Below are positions 17,670 through 25,601 of a stretch of DNA of 36,796 nt, in pieces; the first letter of the stretch is position 1; every line of letters starts with the position of its first letter. The stretch lies in assembly GCF_000526675.1 (NCBI RefSeq), contig NZ_JAGN01000013.1:1-36796 (forward strand). Reading direction: 5' to 3'. The stretch comes from Atopobacter phocae ATCC BAA-285. Its GTDB lineage: Bacteria > Bacillota > Bacilli > Lactobacillales > Aerococcaceae. The translations under genes and the position numbers were made by a program. The notes beneath the pieces were generated by a model. That model saw only the letters and a list, made by a program, of their open reading frames with translations. It was not told the origin of the DNA and did not search any database.

Positions 17670-18353
17670 TCATTCCTTTGAATCAATCTTTAAATGTGTT
17701 TCGTCACCATTTATTGGTTCTAAATCTTCTTTATTTCTTTTTTTTAAAAGAAACATAAGATAGCCTAAGAATACAAAACTTACTCCAATTAAAATGTTCC
17801 CCATTTCTATCTCACCTGTTTGTGGTAAGAACCCCAAATGTTTATGAGCTATTTTTTTAGGGATATGATACGTTGGATAAAAATTAGTGGATTCTACTTT
17901 GTAATGTTCACTATTCACTAACATCATTTCTTTCACTTCAAGATGAGTTCCCGAACCTGTAACTGTTATACGCCATTCGTAAACTTCTTGATCAGGCGTT
18001 AAATAGTCAATCGACTCATTATCTTTTTGATAAACTCGATAATAATATTCACCGGCTTTTTTGATTGGTAAATGAATGAATCGTTCTTCATTTCCAGTAA
18101 GATAAAAGACAAATTGCTCATGTGCACTTTGTGGCAACGGTGCATCAGGAGTAATCGGTTCGATGACGTACTTTAATCGATCATTAGGTGTACTATACTC
18201 ATGATTTACCGTGACCTTTTGTTTTACAGTCATACTGACAGGCAATTCAAGGGCAAATATTTTATTTGAATGAAAGGAAAGAGCCAAAAACGTCATCAAA
18301 ATTGCACATAACGTTTGCCTTATGAAAACGTTATATCGTTTATTTTTGTACAA
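17670..18353 (-). CDS. FctB-like basal/anchor pilin with LPQTG sorting signal
   Basis: 227 residues from TTG at 18353, chosen because GGAGAGGAGG lies nine bases upstream; frames starting earlier run through that ribosome-binding site. A signal peptide (about residues 8-36) is followed by one compact beta domain of about 130 residues with a pilin-type YRVYQKDNES segment, then LPQTG at about 176, a hydrophobic helix and a charged tail. Small size, position after the pilus sortase and a canonical LPXTG match FctB-type proteins, which join the finished fibre to the wall through the housekeeping sortase. The start overlaps the sortase gene by 14 nt. Confidence 0.82.
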   Translation of the reverse strand: MYKNKRYNVFIRQTLCAILMTFLALSFHSNKIFALELPVSMTVKQKVTVNHEYSTPNDRLKYVIEPITPDAPLPQSAHEQFVFYLTGNEERFIHLPIKKAGEYYYRVYQKDNESIDYLTPDQEVYEWRITVTGSGTHLEVKEMMLVNSEHYKVESTNFYPTYHIPKKIAHKHLGFLPQTGEIEMGNILIGVSFVFLGYLMFLLKKRNKEDLEPINGDETHLKIDSKE

Positions 18354-19272
18354 TTGGATTGGCCTCCTCTCCTTTTTTCTTTCGTTGAATCTTATCATAA
18401 ATGAAGTATATAGTTACTAATACAAGCCATAGTACAATTAAAACAAATAAGACATTCATACGGTAAGCTCGTTTAATCAATGAACTTAATTGATGATTCG
18501 ATTTCGTTTCTGGATAGGGATTGCCAACGACTTGATCTGTTAAGCGACCAATTAGAATGTATCGTCCATTTGTAATGGTCAAATCACATGTGTCCAAGAC
18601 GACTAAACGATCTTCTTCTTTAAAATCGATAGGCCTTGAATAAGTTGCCCCCTCATAAATATGTTCAATTAGTCCTTGCTTATCTTCGCTCGACTTAGCT
18701 GTGGAAAGAATAGTTTGGTCTGTTCCAACTGTTTTTAAATAGGCAAAAAATTCAATACCTAGACTTTTTTGTCCTGTTCGATGAATTGCCCCATATTGAT
18801 GTGTGTCAAAGAATTCTTTTGATTTAAATCGTTCGACATCGCCAAACATCTTTCGCTCTGCCATATAATGTCCGTATAAAATATTTTGAAAATCCGAAAA
18901 ATCTTGATTATTTCGAGCGTCTAAAAAAATGCTACCAGCTGTTGAAAAGTCGCCCAGGACTGTTTTGTTTAAGTATTCCCAATTGTCTTCACCTTGGACA
19001 ATTGGATAGTCTATTTTGGTGCCATATACATCAATCCAGCCAATAACATCTTCATTAATGTTTTTCAATTCATCTAAGGAAAGATTGTCTTCCTTATTCG
19101 GCTTATAAACAGTGTATTGATCGCTGCTGGCGATTGTCATCACTTGATGTGTATCCCAAAAAGCATATGCACCAATGAATAGCGCTAATAAAGATAAAAT
19201 CAAAATTACATAATCTAATCCTCTTGAAACCCTTCGAATCATTCGAATTTTCTTTTTTTGCTGATTGGTCAA
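18340..19272 (-). CDS. Class B pilus sortase
   Basis: 310 residues. An N-terminal membrane anchor (about 19-39) is followed by a sortase barrel with His135 (LYGHYM), Cys229 (VVLDTCDLT, the TLxTC motif) and Arg237 (NGRYILIGRL). The class B fold is suggested by the helix-rich insert between His and Cys (about 145-210), as in the pilus sortases of FCT-2/FCT-3 and pneumococcal PI-2. It should join backbone pilins through their QTPTG signals. The start is TTG at 19272 with GGTGG upstream; the first ATG is 30 bases inside and lacks a ribosome-binding site. A 111-nt gap separates it from the pilin gene. A second hydrophobic helix lies at the C terminus (about 270-290). Confidence 0.87.
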   Translation of the reverse strand: MTNQQKKKIRMIRRVSRGLDYVILILSLLALFIGAYAFWDTHQVMTIASSDQYTVYKPNKEDNLSLDELKNINEDVIGWIDVYGTKIDYPIVQGEDNWEYLNKTVLGDFSTAGSIFLDARNNQDFSDFQNILYGHYMAERKMFGDVERFKSKEFFDTHQYGAIHRTGQKSLGIEFFAYLKTVGTDQTILSTAKSSEDKQGLIEHIYEGATYSRPIDFKEEDRLVVLDTCDLTITNGRYILIGRLTDQVVGNPYPETKSNHQLSSLIKRAYRMNVLFVLIVLWLVLVTIYFIYDKIQRKKKGEEANPIVQK

Positions 19273-19383
19273 TTATTCCGACCACCCTTCAATCGCTGAA
19301 GATCAGGAAGCATGTTTACTTACTCGTTTAACTTCAGGATTCTTAGTGCCTACAATTACTTTTGTACGCATAAACTAATTGCC

Positions 19384-20553
19384 TTAAGCTTCTAATTCCT
19401 CTTCTTCATCTTCATCACGATTTTTAATAAAGAAGAAAATACCGGTAGCTGCTAAAAGAGCCAATGTAATAAATGGTAAGTTATTTAACAGAATACCTGT
19501 TGGAGTTTGCTGTGTGTTTTTAAATTCAACAAAGTTTTCACCTTCATCACCTATGATCATACCATTTTTTAAGTTTTCTACTGTTGAAACTTGTTGTCCA
19601 TTCAATAATCCGTTATCAATACTTGGTGTATATCCTTGACTGTCTGTTTCTTCCACAGATACCTTACTACCTAATAATACTTTCCCAAAAACGACTCGTT
19701 CATTATGTTTTAAAGTAATATCAAAATCTTCATCATAATTTTTAGTGTCTTCTTTTTTTACAGTTCCTTCATTGCTTACGATATAGTATTTAAATGAATT
19801 TAATTGATCTTTTGCATTTGATGGTTTGATAACTTTTAATTTAAAAGTAAAGTCAGCAGCTTTATTCGATACTTCTCCACTAACATTTTTCTTTAAAACA
19901 AACCCTTTCTTGTCTTCAATTGTAATATCTTTCCCACTAGGAGTGTCATTTCCATCTACTCTATTATAATTATTTTTAAAAACAAACTTATTGGTAGATA
20001 AGTCAGATGTGTATTCTTCTTTTTCGGGAGAAAGTACTTCTTCTCCTTTCTCATTAATTATCTGAGCAATTAATATATTTGTTACTTTAAATTCATTGCC
20101 TTCTTTTGATACAAATAATGATAAGCGATATTTTACTTTTGAATATGTCATAAATTCTTTTTTATCATTTTTCTCCTGAACAGTATAAACATATTGGCCT
20201 GAAGTAGGAAATTTTAAATTTGACAATATATTCGTAGTTTCTTTAACAAGTTCGCCGTTAGAATTAGTTTTATCTTGAGAAGTTTGATAATTTACAATTA
20301 TTCCTTTTATTTCGGGCATATCATTTATATTTTTTTCATCTTTATTGCCATTCAAACTTTCTTTATTAAAATCAAATTCAAAATTTACATCTGGTGTTTT
20401 TACGCCTTCCGGTAAAGTCAATACTTTCTTAATTTTTAATTCTGGCTGCTCAGCTGCGTTTGCTACTTGTGATTGGTTTCCTGCTCCTGAAAAGCCTAGT
20501 GTAACTGCCATTGTTACAGCTAATACAGCGTTTTTAATTGTTTTTAATTTCAT
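19384..20553 (-). CDS. FctA-like major backbone pilin
   Basis: 389 residues. Signal peptide ending near ANAA (about 34), then two pilin domains of the streptococcal isopeptide-linkage type. E-box-like segments are YTVQEKND in the first domain and VSVEETDSQGY in the second; these carry the Glu that promotes Lys-Asn intramolecular isopeptide bonds in this family. The sorting motif is QTPTG (349-353), then a hydrophobic helix and an unusually acidic tail (DEDEEEELEA); most such tails are basic. QTPTG-like motifs (QVPTG, VTPTG) are typical substrates of class B pilus sortases. Its position between the SipA-like gene and the sortase gene matches FCT and PI-2 clusters. Confidence 0.88.
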   Translation of the reverse strand: MKLKTIKNAVLAVTMAVTLGFSGAGNQSQVANAAEQPELKIKKVLTLPEGVKTPDVNFEFDFNKESLNGNKDEKNINDMPEIKGIIVNYQTSQDKTNSNGELVKETTNILSNLKFPTSGQYVYTVQEKNDKKEFMTYSKVKYRLSLFVSKEGNEFKVTNILIAQIINEKGEEVLSPEKEEYTSDLSTNKFVFKNNYNRVDGNDTPSGKDITIEDKKGFVLKKNVSGEVSNKAADFTFKLKVIKPSNAKDQLNSFKYYIVSNEGTVKKEDTKNYDEDFDITLKHNERVVFGKVLLGSKVSVEETDSQGYTPSIDNGLLNGQQVSTVENLKNGMIIGDEGENFVEFKNTQQTPTGILLNNLPFITLALLAATGIFFFIKNRDEDEEEELEA

Positions 20554-20581
20554 ATTATTCCTTCTTTCTTATGGGTTGTTT

Positions 20582-21118
20582 TTATATATCGCGACGTCTA
20601 ATAAGTGTAAATATTTTCCCAGATATATCTTTTGTTTGAACTGGCCCAAAAAGTCTTGAATCAGTTGCTTTATCTCGATTATCAGCTAAAAGAAATACCT
20701 CTCCTTCTTTTAACGTAACTGGAAATTTGATTCCTTCTTTAAAAGGAAGTGTTTCTTTATAGATTTTGTCCTCATATTGATGCGAATTGTTAACTTTAAA
20801 TCCATTTTCATCAATATCTACTGTGTCCCCTGATGAAGCAACAATACGTGCTATTTTTATATCCCCTTTGTACTGATATACAACAGGCTCACCTACCAAA
20901 TATTTTTTATCGATTCGATAATACAAAATCATGTCTCCCGGATTGATGTTGGGAACCATTCCTGTATCATTCACTCGATGTATTCCAAATATAAAGGTAA
21001 ATACACTGACTATTACAATCGCAAACGTAACTATTTTTATAAATAATTTCAATGTTGCTTTTGTCACTGGGTCTTTCACTCGTCTAGTTGTTTTTATTTT
21101 TTGAGGAGATGTTACCAT
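20582..21118 (-). CDS. sipA: SipA-like signal-peptidase homologue lacking catalytic residues
   Basis: 178 residues, type I signal peptidase fold. One N-terminal membrane segment (about 24-45), then the box B region TGMVPNINPGDMILYYR. The catalytic Ser of the usual SM-x-P motif is replaced by Gly53. In box D, where active enzymes have KRV-x-G-x-x-GD, this protein has ARIVASSGD, with Ala90 in place of the general-base Lys. Box E (DNRDKATDSRLFG, 146-158) is kept. The S. pyogenes SipA/LepA also lost both residues and acts as a pilus-assembly chaperone, so the same role is inferred. The ATG overlaps the end of the ancillary gene and has AGGAG eight bases upstream. Confidence 0.88.
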   Translation of the reverse strand: MVTSPQKIKTTRRVKDPVTKATLKLFIKIVTFAIVIVSVFTFIFGIHRVNDTGMVPNINPGDMILYYRIDKKYLVGEPVVYQYKGDIKIARIVASSGDTVDIDENGFKVNNSHQYEDKIYKETLPFKEGIKFPVTLKEGEVFLLADNRDKATDSRLFGPVQTKDISGKIFTLIRRRDI

Positions 21119-22938
21119 TCAATCCACTCCTCTCGAGTTCTTAGTTTTTTCCACATAATCATACTTGATACACCACTAAGTAACAAAATACTTAGCGGTA
21201 TTGTATAACCAGTTTCTCTTGTCCCAACAGGAATCATTCCTGGATTTTCTTTGACATGGATGGTAACAAGTTGTTCTATTGATTCATTGTCTTTAGGATC
21301 AGTTGCTTTGACTTTAAATGTAAGGGTCTGAGTATCCTGTCCTTCGTCAAATTTTATGTTTTTTAAAGTCCCTACAATAGACAATGTTCCATCTTCATTG
21401 TTCTTTAAAGATAGTCCTTCCGGAAGTGGAGTAGCCGGATCAACCGAAATCGAATCCATAAATTCTTTTGGACCGATTCCAGTAATTTTAATCTCCTTAA
21501 TCGCCTCTTGGTCTGATACTTTTTGTTCTAATGGATCCACTTGTAAATCTTTTTGAACAATATATTTATTGACATCTCTTAAAACACTCACTGTGCCATC
21601 TTGCCAACTGATATACATCGCTCCGTTAGACGTTATTTGAATCTGATTATTATCATTAGCAGCTAATAATTCTGCTTGTTCTTTCGTTAATTCTGGTTGC
21701 TTATTTTTATAGTATTTAAGTGTTTCTTCTATAATCTTATTTTTAACTTCTAATTTTTCTGTTTCGGTCAAATTATTTTTATTTTTTACATAAGTAATCT
21801 TTTCTGGTCTTTTCAATTCATGACGGTTAACAATACCAAAACTTCCTGTCATCAATGTCCGGACGTATCGATAACCCATATTTTGAATAGTTACACCTAA
21901 AGGAACCTTATCCAGATTCGTTTGCCTATCGTGTTTTGTTATAAATCGATATGTTGTAACAGAGCGATCGATTAACCGTCCTGGATTGTCTTCTAACAGC
22001 ATAGAAAGTTTTCCTGTATCTACCCACCAATTTAAATCACTTAACACAGAAGCTTGATTACTCGCATTCTCAGCAACTGTAGCGTAATATTTTTTATAAA
22101 ATTGTGTCTGTTTATCTGTCGTCTTTTCACCATTACTATTAATACTTATCTCATTATTAAATTTTTGAAAATTGTCTAATCCAAGTATTAAACTTCCGTT
22201 AAAGTTATCTCTATTAAAATCAGATACACCGATATTTTCAGGAAGCCAAAAATATATTCTCGGATTAGCCCATGATCCGTCATTTGCTGATATTTTTACC
22301 GTCCATGTAATTTCATTTGAGTTATAATCTAACTGCTTATCAACTGTAACAGTTTGTGCAACTAAAATTTCTTGTAATTTAGAATCTCCTATATATGCTC
22401 TCTCACCACTAACATCCCAAGAAGCTGAACGACTTTGAATATCACTTCTTGCTTGATTTAGTTTTTCGTCATATTTTTTTGTCAATGTTTTATCTACTTG
22501 AGAAATCTTCTTCGTCAACTGAGTAATTTCCATCTGACTGAGTTCACTATTATTTAAAGCATCTTGAGCTTGGGCCAAAGTATTTTTTGCATTAATTAGT
22601 TCTTGGTCTTGAAACCCATTTTCTTCATATACTAAGATTTTGCTTGACAAGTTTTTAATAGCTTCTTTTAAACCTGATTTATCAATTGTCGATTCGGTAA
22701 ACTCTTCAGAAGATAATGGTGGTCCATTCGTCTCACTTGAATTAAGTTCATTCGAATTGTCCGTTGTTACTATAGAACCATCTTGCTCTTCGTATGCATT
22801 AGGAGATGTGATTTTGTTTTCATCATCTGCATATAAGAATGTTGCTTGTCCCATAGATAATGGAGATATCAACATATTTATCGTTATCAGTGCTAGAACT
22901 GTTTTACTTAAAAAAGAAAATTTAGAGTGCTTATGCAA
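21112..22938 (-). CDS. Ancillary pilus protein / tip adhesin (Cpa/PitA position)
   Basis: 608 residues from TTG at 22938; AAAGGAGG lies seven bases before it, whereas the ATG 24 bases earlier is upstream of that ribosome-binding site. Signal peptide (about 1-38), an acidic Ser/Thr-rich segment, a helical coiled region (about 85-155, KNTLAQAQDALNN type), a large central beta domain (about 165-400), a second helical stretch, an Ig/cadherin-like domain (about 460-565, with PLPEGLSLKNNEDGTLSIVG) and a C-terminal anchor. The sorting motif is not LPXTG; the best candidate is TRETG (about 573-577). No cysteine is present anywhere, so the Cys-Gln thioester domain of Cpa-type adhesins is absent. First gene of the operon. 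Confidence 0.8.
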   Translation of the reverse strand: MHKHSKFSFLSKTVLALITINMLISPLSMGQATFLYADDENKITSPNAYEEQDGSIVTTDNSNELNSSETNGPPLSSEEFTESTIDKSGLKEAIKNLSSKILVYEENGFQDQELINAKNTLAQAQDALNNSELSQMEITQLTKKISQVDKTLTKKYDEKLNQARSDIQSRSASWDVSGERAYIGDSKLQEILVAQTVTVDKQLDYNSNEITWTVKISANDGSWANPRIYFWLPENIGVSDFNRDNFNGSLILGLDNFQKFNNEISINSNGEKTTDKQTQFYKKYYATVAENASNQASVLSDLNWWVDTGKLSMLLEDNPGRLIDRSVTTYRFITKHDRQTNLDKVPLGVTIQNMGYRYVRTLMTGSFGIVNRHELKRPEKITYVKNKNNLTETEKLEVKNKIIEETLKYYKNKQPELTKEQAELLAANDNNQIQITSNGAMYISWQDGTVSVLRDVNKYIVQKDLQVDPLEQKVSDQEAIKEIKITGIGPKEFMDSISVDPATPLPEGLSLKNNEDGTLSIVGTLKNIKFDEGQDTQTLTFKVKATDPKDNESIEQLVTIHVKENPGMIPVGTRETGYTIPLSILLLSGVSSMIMWKKLRTREEWIEW

Positions 22939-23003
22939 TATTTCACCTCCTTTGAGGTACATTCGCTAAAAATAGAAATATGTAATGTTAATTAGAAGTT
23001 ATC

Positions 23004-23032
23004 TTAATATTCTTCTCTCTACATTGTCTCAA
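23004..23032 (-). promoter_or_regulatory. Candidate promoter of the pilus operon
   Basis: On the minus strand -35 TTGAGA (23032-23027, five of six), a 17-bp spacer, -10 TATTAA (23009-23004, four of six). It would give a 5' leader of about 60 nt before the TTG start. No RofA/Nra-type regulator gene is in the window. Confidence 0.4.
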
Positions 23033-23160
23033 ATATTTCTATCATACACAAGCTATTCACTTTTATTTTACATGTTTTGTATAAATTTTTTTACATTTTA
23101 TAATTTATCCGAAAATAATACCTTTATTTAAATTTATTTGAAATGTATTTAACTCATTTA

Positions 23161-23225
23161 AAAAAGTATAAAAATAGGAACAACCATTGTTATTCCAGTT
23201 TTTATACTTTTCTTTAATATTAATC
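23161..23225. repeat. Terminator-like direct repeat, copy 1
   Basis: About 65 bp that recurs at 25891-25956 in the same orientation with roughly ten differences; the last 26-27 bases are identical, starting TTTTTATACTTTTCTTTAAT. The unit contains A-rich and T-rich outer arms that pair (AAAAGTATAAAAA with TTTTTATACTTTT) and an inner GGAACAA/TTGTTATTCC pairing. Confidence 0.75.
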
Positions 23226-23263
23226 TGAGTTCAATAACAGTCAAACTTAAACGATTCACCATT

Positions 23264-23800
23264 TTGGGCATAACACCGTTGCCGCGATTGATAAACAAAA
23301 TCAATCAACTCTATTATCAAATAGCAGAGTATGAGGAAGTTCGCCAAACTATTATCAATAGACATTCAAATTTATCAGCTCAAAATTCACTCCGATCTAC
23401 CTTAAACAACTATTTAGCCCAATCCCAACAAAAACTCTCAGGTAGGTTTAGCTGATCAGCATCTTTATCAAACCCATCAAAGTATCTCTTAATCGTTAGC
23501 CTTAATATCCTACAATCAGATATTGGCAATGTTGCGACTTATGCTAACAGCCCGGAAACAAAAGTAAAGGTTCTGAGAATCCAGTTTTTACAAACGACCT
23601 CTTAACAAATGACCAGCCTTAAAATATAAATCACAGAGCTGACTGCACAACTAGCGTAAACAACTATTTGACTAAAAAATAGTACTATTACAGCTCCTGA
23701 AATAGTGATCATCCATTCCAATAGTGAATTTGAAGGGAAACCACTGATATCAAATGACAGTAAACTTGCTCAAAATTACACCACATCTCTTTGGCAGATT
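23264..23800 (+). pseudogene. Decayed ComB/BlpB-like bacteriocin-secretion accessory protein
   Basis: No intact frame. Reading across at least two frames gives pieces in the right order for the HlyD-like partner of a peptide exporter: a helical piece (QLYYQIAEYEEVRQTI, SLRSTLNNYLAQSQQKL) at about 23290-23440, a piece LADQHLYQTHQSIS at about 23448-23490, then, after stops, NSTITAPE, VIIHSNSEFEGK and SKLAQ at about 23665-23775. The last pieces match the lipoyl-like motif near the C terminus of ComB/BlpB (KxxITAxEDGVxHLNxE...xLAQ). Multiple stops and shifts make expression as a functional protein very unlikely. The start of the original gene is missing. Confidence 0.65.
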
Positions 23801-23888
23801 AGTGGAGTGCTTTTACTCAATTTCTTCCTAGAAGAGACAAAGTTACAAATAGCAATAATAAACATAAAGTAGTTTAGCGTCAAAAAAA

Positions 23889-23917
23889 TGGACCAAGAGA
23901 ATTACTCCCTCGGTCCA
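23889..23917 (-). terminator. Terminator after the BlpH/ComD-like kinase
   Basis: TGGACC (23889-23894) pairs with GGTCCA (23912-23917), with further imperfect pairing inside. On the minus strand the hairpin is followed by seven T residues. It lies just downstream of the kinase stop at 23927. Confidence 0.8.
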
Positions 23918-23926
23918 AATTTTTGG

Positions 23927-25012
23927 TTATTTAGATGACAATTCAATTTCTAAGGATTGGCAAAACAGATAGGACTGACTAGTCGTGTTTAGTGATACGT
24001 GTGGATAACGTTCTATGATTTTCATGACATTATACAAGCCAACTCCTCTGTTATTACCTTTGGAACTATGACCAAAATCATAAACTTTTGAAAGATCAAC
24101 AGTTTCTTCCTGAGTGGTATTTTCTATAATAAACATCTGCTTATTATTGACTGTCAAAAAAGCTAGCGTTACTTTTGAATCAGCAGCATCTATGGCGTTG
24201 TCACATAGTATCGATACTATTGTCATAAAAACCACTAAGGCCATGCCTAGCGGTTTAATCACTTCTGGGACTTCCAAGCTAACTGATACGCTTTTATCAT
24301 TAGCCTGCAAAAAATTGGATGCCAGTAGACTTTTCAAAGCAGAATTATCAATATTGACCAATCGTCCAATATCATATTTACTAGCTCGCAAACTTTTATG
24401 TGAGTCTTTTAAAACCGACTGGTAAACATCCTTTATTTGCTCAATGTCATTCTCTTCAATGCCCAATCGTAATGTGGTCAACAAATTAGCGTAATCATGC
24501 CTAAAACCTTTAACTTCACGATAAATCTCCTCCACCTGTTTACTGTACTCTTCCAGGTTTTTTAGTTGCAAATCTTGTTGGAAATTAAGCTGTTTTTGAA
24601 TTTTATTTTTCAAATGCAAGTCAAGCTGTTTGATAATTCCCATGAATATAACAAGATAAATAACTAGAATCAATTGACGATAAGCCATTGTAGACAAGCT
24701 TATTTCATGCTCTAAGTAAGTCAACGTTTGCATTAGTAAGTAATAAACAATCATTATCCAGTTAGTCAGATAAAGTATACGCATGTCTTCAGCTGCAACC
24801 TTATCAGTTCTTAATTTGATAGAATCATACCTCAACCATCGTAAAAAAGAAAGAACAGCAATTAAAGAAAGCAAATTAGCTAAAGCAAAAGTAAGTGTGT
24901 CTTCTATGATACCTGGGAGCTGACCAAACAAGGGGAAAATAAAGTAAAGGACCATACGATAAAAGAGATTTTCCAAAATAATCTGTCGGCCTAGACTAAA
25001 GCTCATTACCAA
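23927..25012 (-). CDS. ComD/BlpH-like (HPK10) sensor kinase, probably 5'-truncated
   Basis: 361 residues. About four membrane segments (16-36, 42-60, 82-100, 112-128), a coiled linker, then the HPK10 H-box FRHDYANLL with His172, an N box CDNAIDAAD and a G box GVGLYNVMKI. This is the kinase family that senses secreted peptide pheromones (ComD, BlpH, AgrC). Relatives are about 80-90 residues longer with six or seven membrane segments. Here the frame begins at TTG with no ribosome-binding site, only 15 nt after the hairpin of a terminator, so the N-terminal part appears deleted. No cognate LytTR response regulator is in the window. It may be non-functional. Confidence 0.7.
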   Translation of the reverse strand: MVMSFSLGRQIILENLFYRMVLYFIFPLFGQLPGIIEDTLTFALANLLSLIAVLSFLRWLRYDSIKLRTDKVAAEDMRILYLTNWIMIVYYLLMQTLTYLEHEISLSTMAYRQLILVIYLVIFMGIIKQLDLHLKNKIQKQLNFQQDLQLKNLEEYSKQVEEIYREVKGFRHDYANLLTTLRLGIEENDIEQIKDVYQSVLKDSHKSLRASKYDIGRLVNIDNSALKSLLASNFLQANDKSVSVSLEVPEVIKPLGMALVVFMTIVSILCDNAIDAADSKVTLAFLTVNNKQMFIIENTTQEETVDLSKVYDFGHSSKGNNRGVGLYNVMKIIERYPHVSLNTTSQSYLFCQSLEIELSSK

Positions 25013-25028
25013 TTGAGAATCTTATGAC

Positions 25029-25055
25029 AAAAAAAACACCAGCTCAAACTGGTGT
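25029..25055 (-). terminator. Terminator after the small membrane-protein gene
   Basis: ACACCAG (25036-25042) and CTGGTGT (25049-25055) pair perfectly around six bases. On the minus strand the hairpin is followed by a run of eight T residues. It separates the 57-residue protein gene from the truncated kinase. Confidence 0.85.
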
Positions 25056-25062
25056 AGATCAA

Positions 25063-25236
25063 TCACTTTTCTAATTGGATGCGTTTAATATTGACCGATA
25101 ACAATAATAGAAAGCTGGAAAATCCAATAATATTTAACGTGAAGAGTATTGGTGATAACTCTCTAAAAAAATTAAATATTGATACTATAAGGAATCCTAT
25201 TGTTACGATTAAAGGAACTACTCTTGCTTTATTCAT
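25063..25236 (-). CDS. Small two-helix membrane protein, possible bacteriocin immunity protein
   Basis: 57 residues from ATG 25236, with GGAGAG nine bases upstream. Two hydrophobic helices (about 6-24 and 30-49), a short polar turn, and a basic C-terminal tail (NIKRIQLEK). I do not recognise a named family. It lies directly downstream of a broken double-glycine bacteriocin peptide and behind the same pheromone-type promoter, where class II loci usually place the immunity gene, so that role is inferred from position, size and topology only. Confidence 0.6.
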   Translation of the reverse strand: MNKARVVPLIVTIGFLIVSIFNFFRELSPILFTLNIIGFSSFLLLLSVNIKRIQLEK

Positions 25237-25279
25237 TCTAAACAACTCTCCTTTCTTTTACTAAAACAAATAAAAGATA

Positions 25280-25389
25280 CTAAAAAAAATAGCAGGATAT
25301 TGCTGAACCGATCGCTACACCACTAGTTAAAGCACCTCAAACTGTGCCGAATCCAAAAGTTCGAATTATGAAATTGTTTGCGTATTCAT
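25280..25389 (-). pseudogene. Broken double-glycine-leader bacteriocin peptide
   Basis: From ATG 25389 (AGAGGG eight bases upstream) the first frame reads MNTQTIS, stop, FELLDSAQFEVL, stop, which is the form of a class II leader (short polar N terminus, FExLDxxxLxxVxGG). Another frame of the same segment gives GFGTV, stop, GALTSGVAIGSAISCYFF, a Gly/Ala-rich stretch like the mature part of two-peptide bacteriocins. At least two in-frame stops and a shift are needed to join them, so the gene is dead. Confidence 0.6.
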
Positions 25390-25448
25390 AACAAATACCC
25401 TCTTATATTTTATAATAATATTCGTCAGGTTGCAACATTGACATGTTT

Positions 25449-25454
25449 AGTATA
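25449..25454 (-). promoter_or_regulatory. -10 element of the bacteriocin promoter
   Basis: TATACT on the minus strand, 30 nt downstream of the leftward regulator boxes and about 60 nt above the broken peptide's start. No -35 hexamer is evident, as expected when a LytTR regulator binds at that position. Confidence 0.5.
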
Positions 25455-25484
25455 GAACTTCCTTTTTAAAATCTTTTTTCATTT

Positions 25485-25515
25485 CCTGAACAGTCATTTA
25501 ACTTTCCTAAATGGG
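25485..25515 (-). promoter_or_regulatory. BlpR/ComE-type direct repeats, leftward
   Basis: On the minus strand CCCATTTAG (25515-25507) and ACTGTTCAG (25494-25486) are two nine-base units starting exactly 21 bp apart. This is the spacing of LytTR-family (ComE, BlpR) binding sites, which bind two successive turns on one helix face. They face the broken bacteriocin gene. Confidence 0.6.
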
Positions 25516-25523
25516 AAAATTTG

Positions 25524-25553
25524 ACCGTTAAAGAGAATAAAACAACCGTTCAG
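25524..25553 (+). promoter_or_regulatory. BlpR/ComE-type direct repeats, rightward
   Basis: ACCGTTAAA (25524-25532) and ACCGTTCAG (25545-25553) again start exactly 21 bp apart but read on the plus strand, back to back with the leftward pair. No intact gene follows on that strand, so the original target is lost. Confidence 0.55.
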
Positions 25554-25601
25554 GAGACTTGTTAAAACTCAAAGACAATAGATAAAACTGATCCGTAAGA
25601 C

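Noticed and set aside
19103-19285. 60-codon minus-strand frame overlapping the sortase start
   Set aside because: Out-of-frame shadow of the sortase N terminus and its leader; no support.
19273-19383. 22-codon frame (begins MRTKVIVGTKN) between backbone pilin and sortase genes
   Set aside because: No well-spaced ribosome-binding site; the resemblance to a nucleotide phosphatase N terminus is probably chance.
23264-23455. 63-codon frame starting at TTG
   Set aside because: It is the first surviving fragment of the decayed ComB/BlpB-like gene; no ribosome-binding site and not a gene in its own right.
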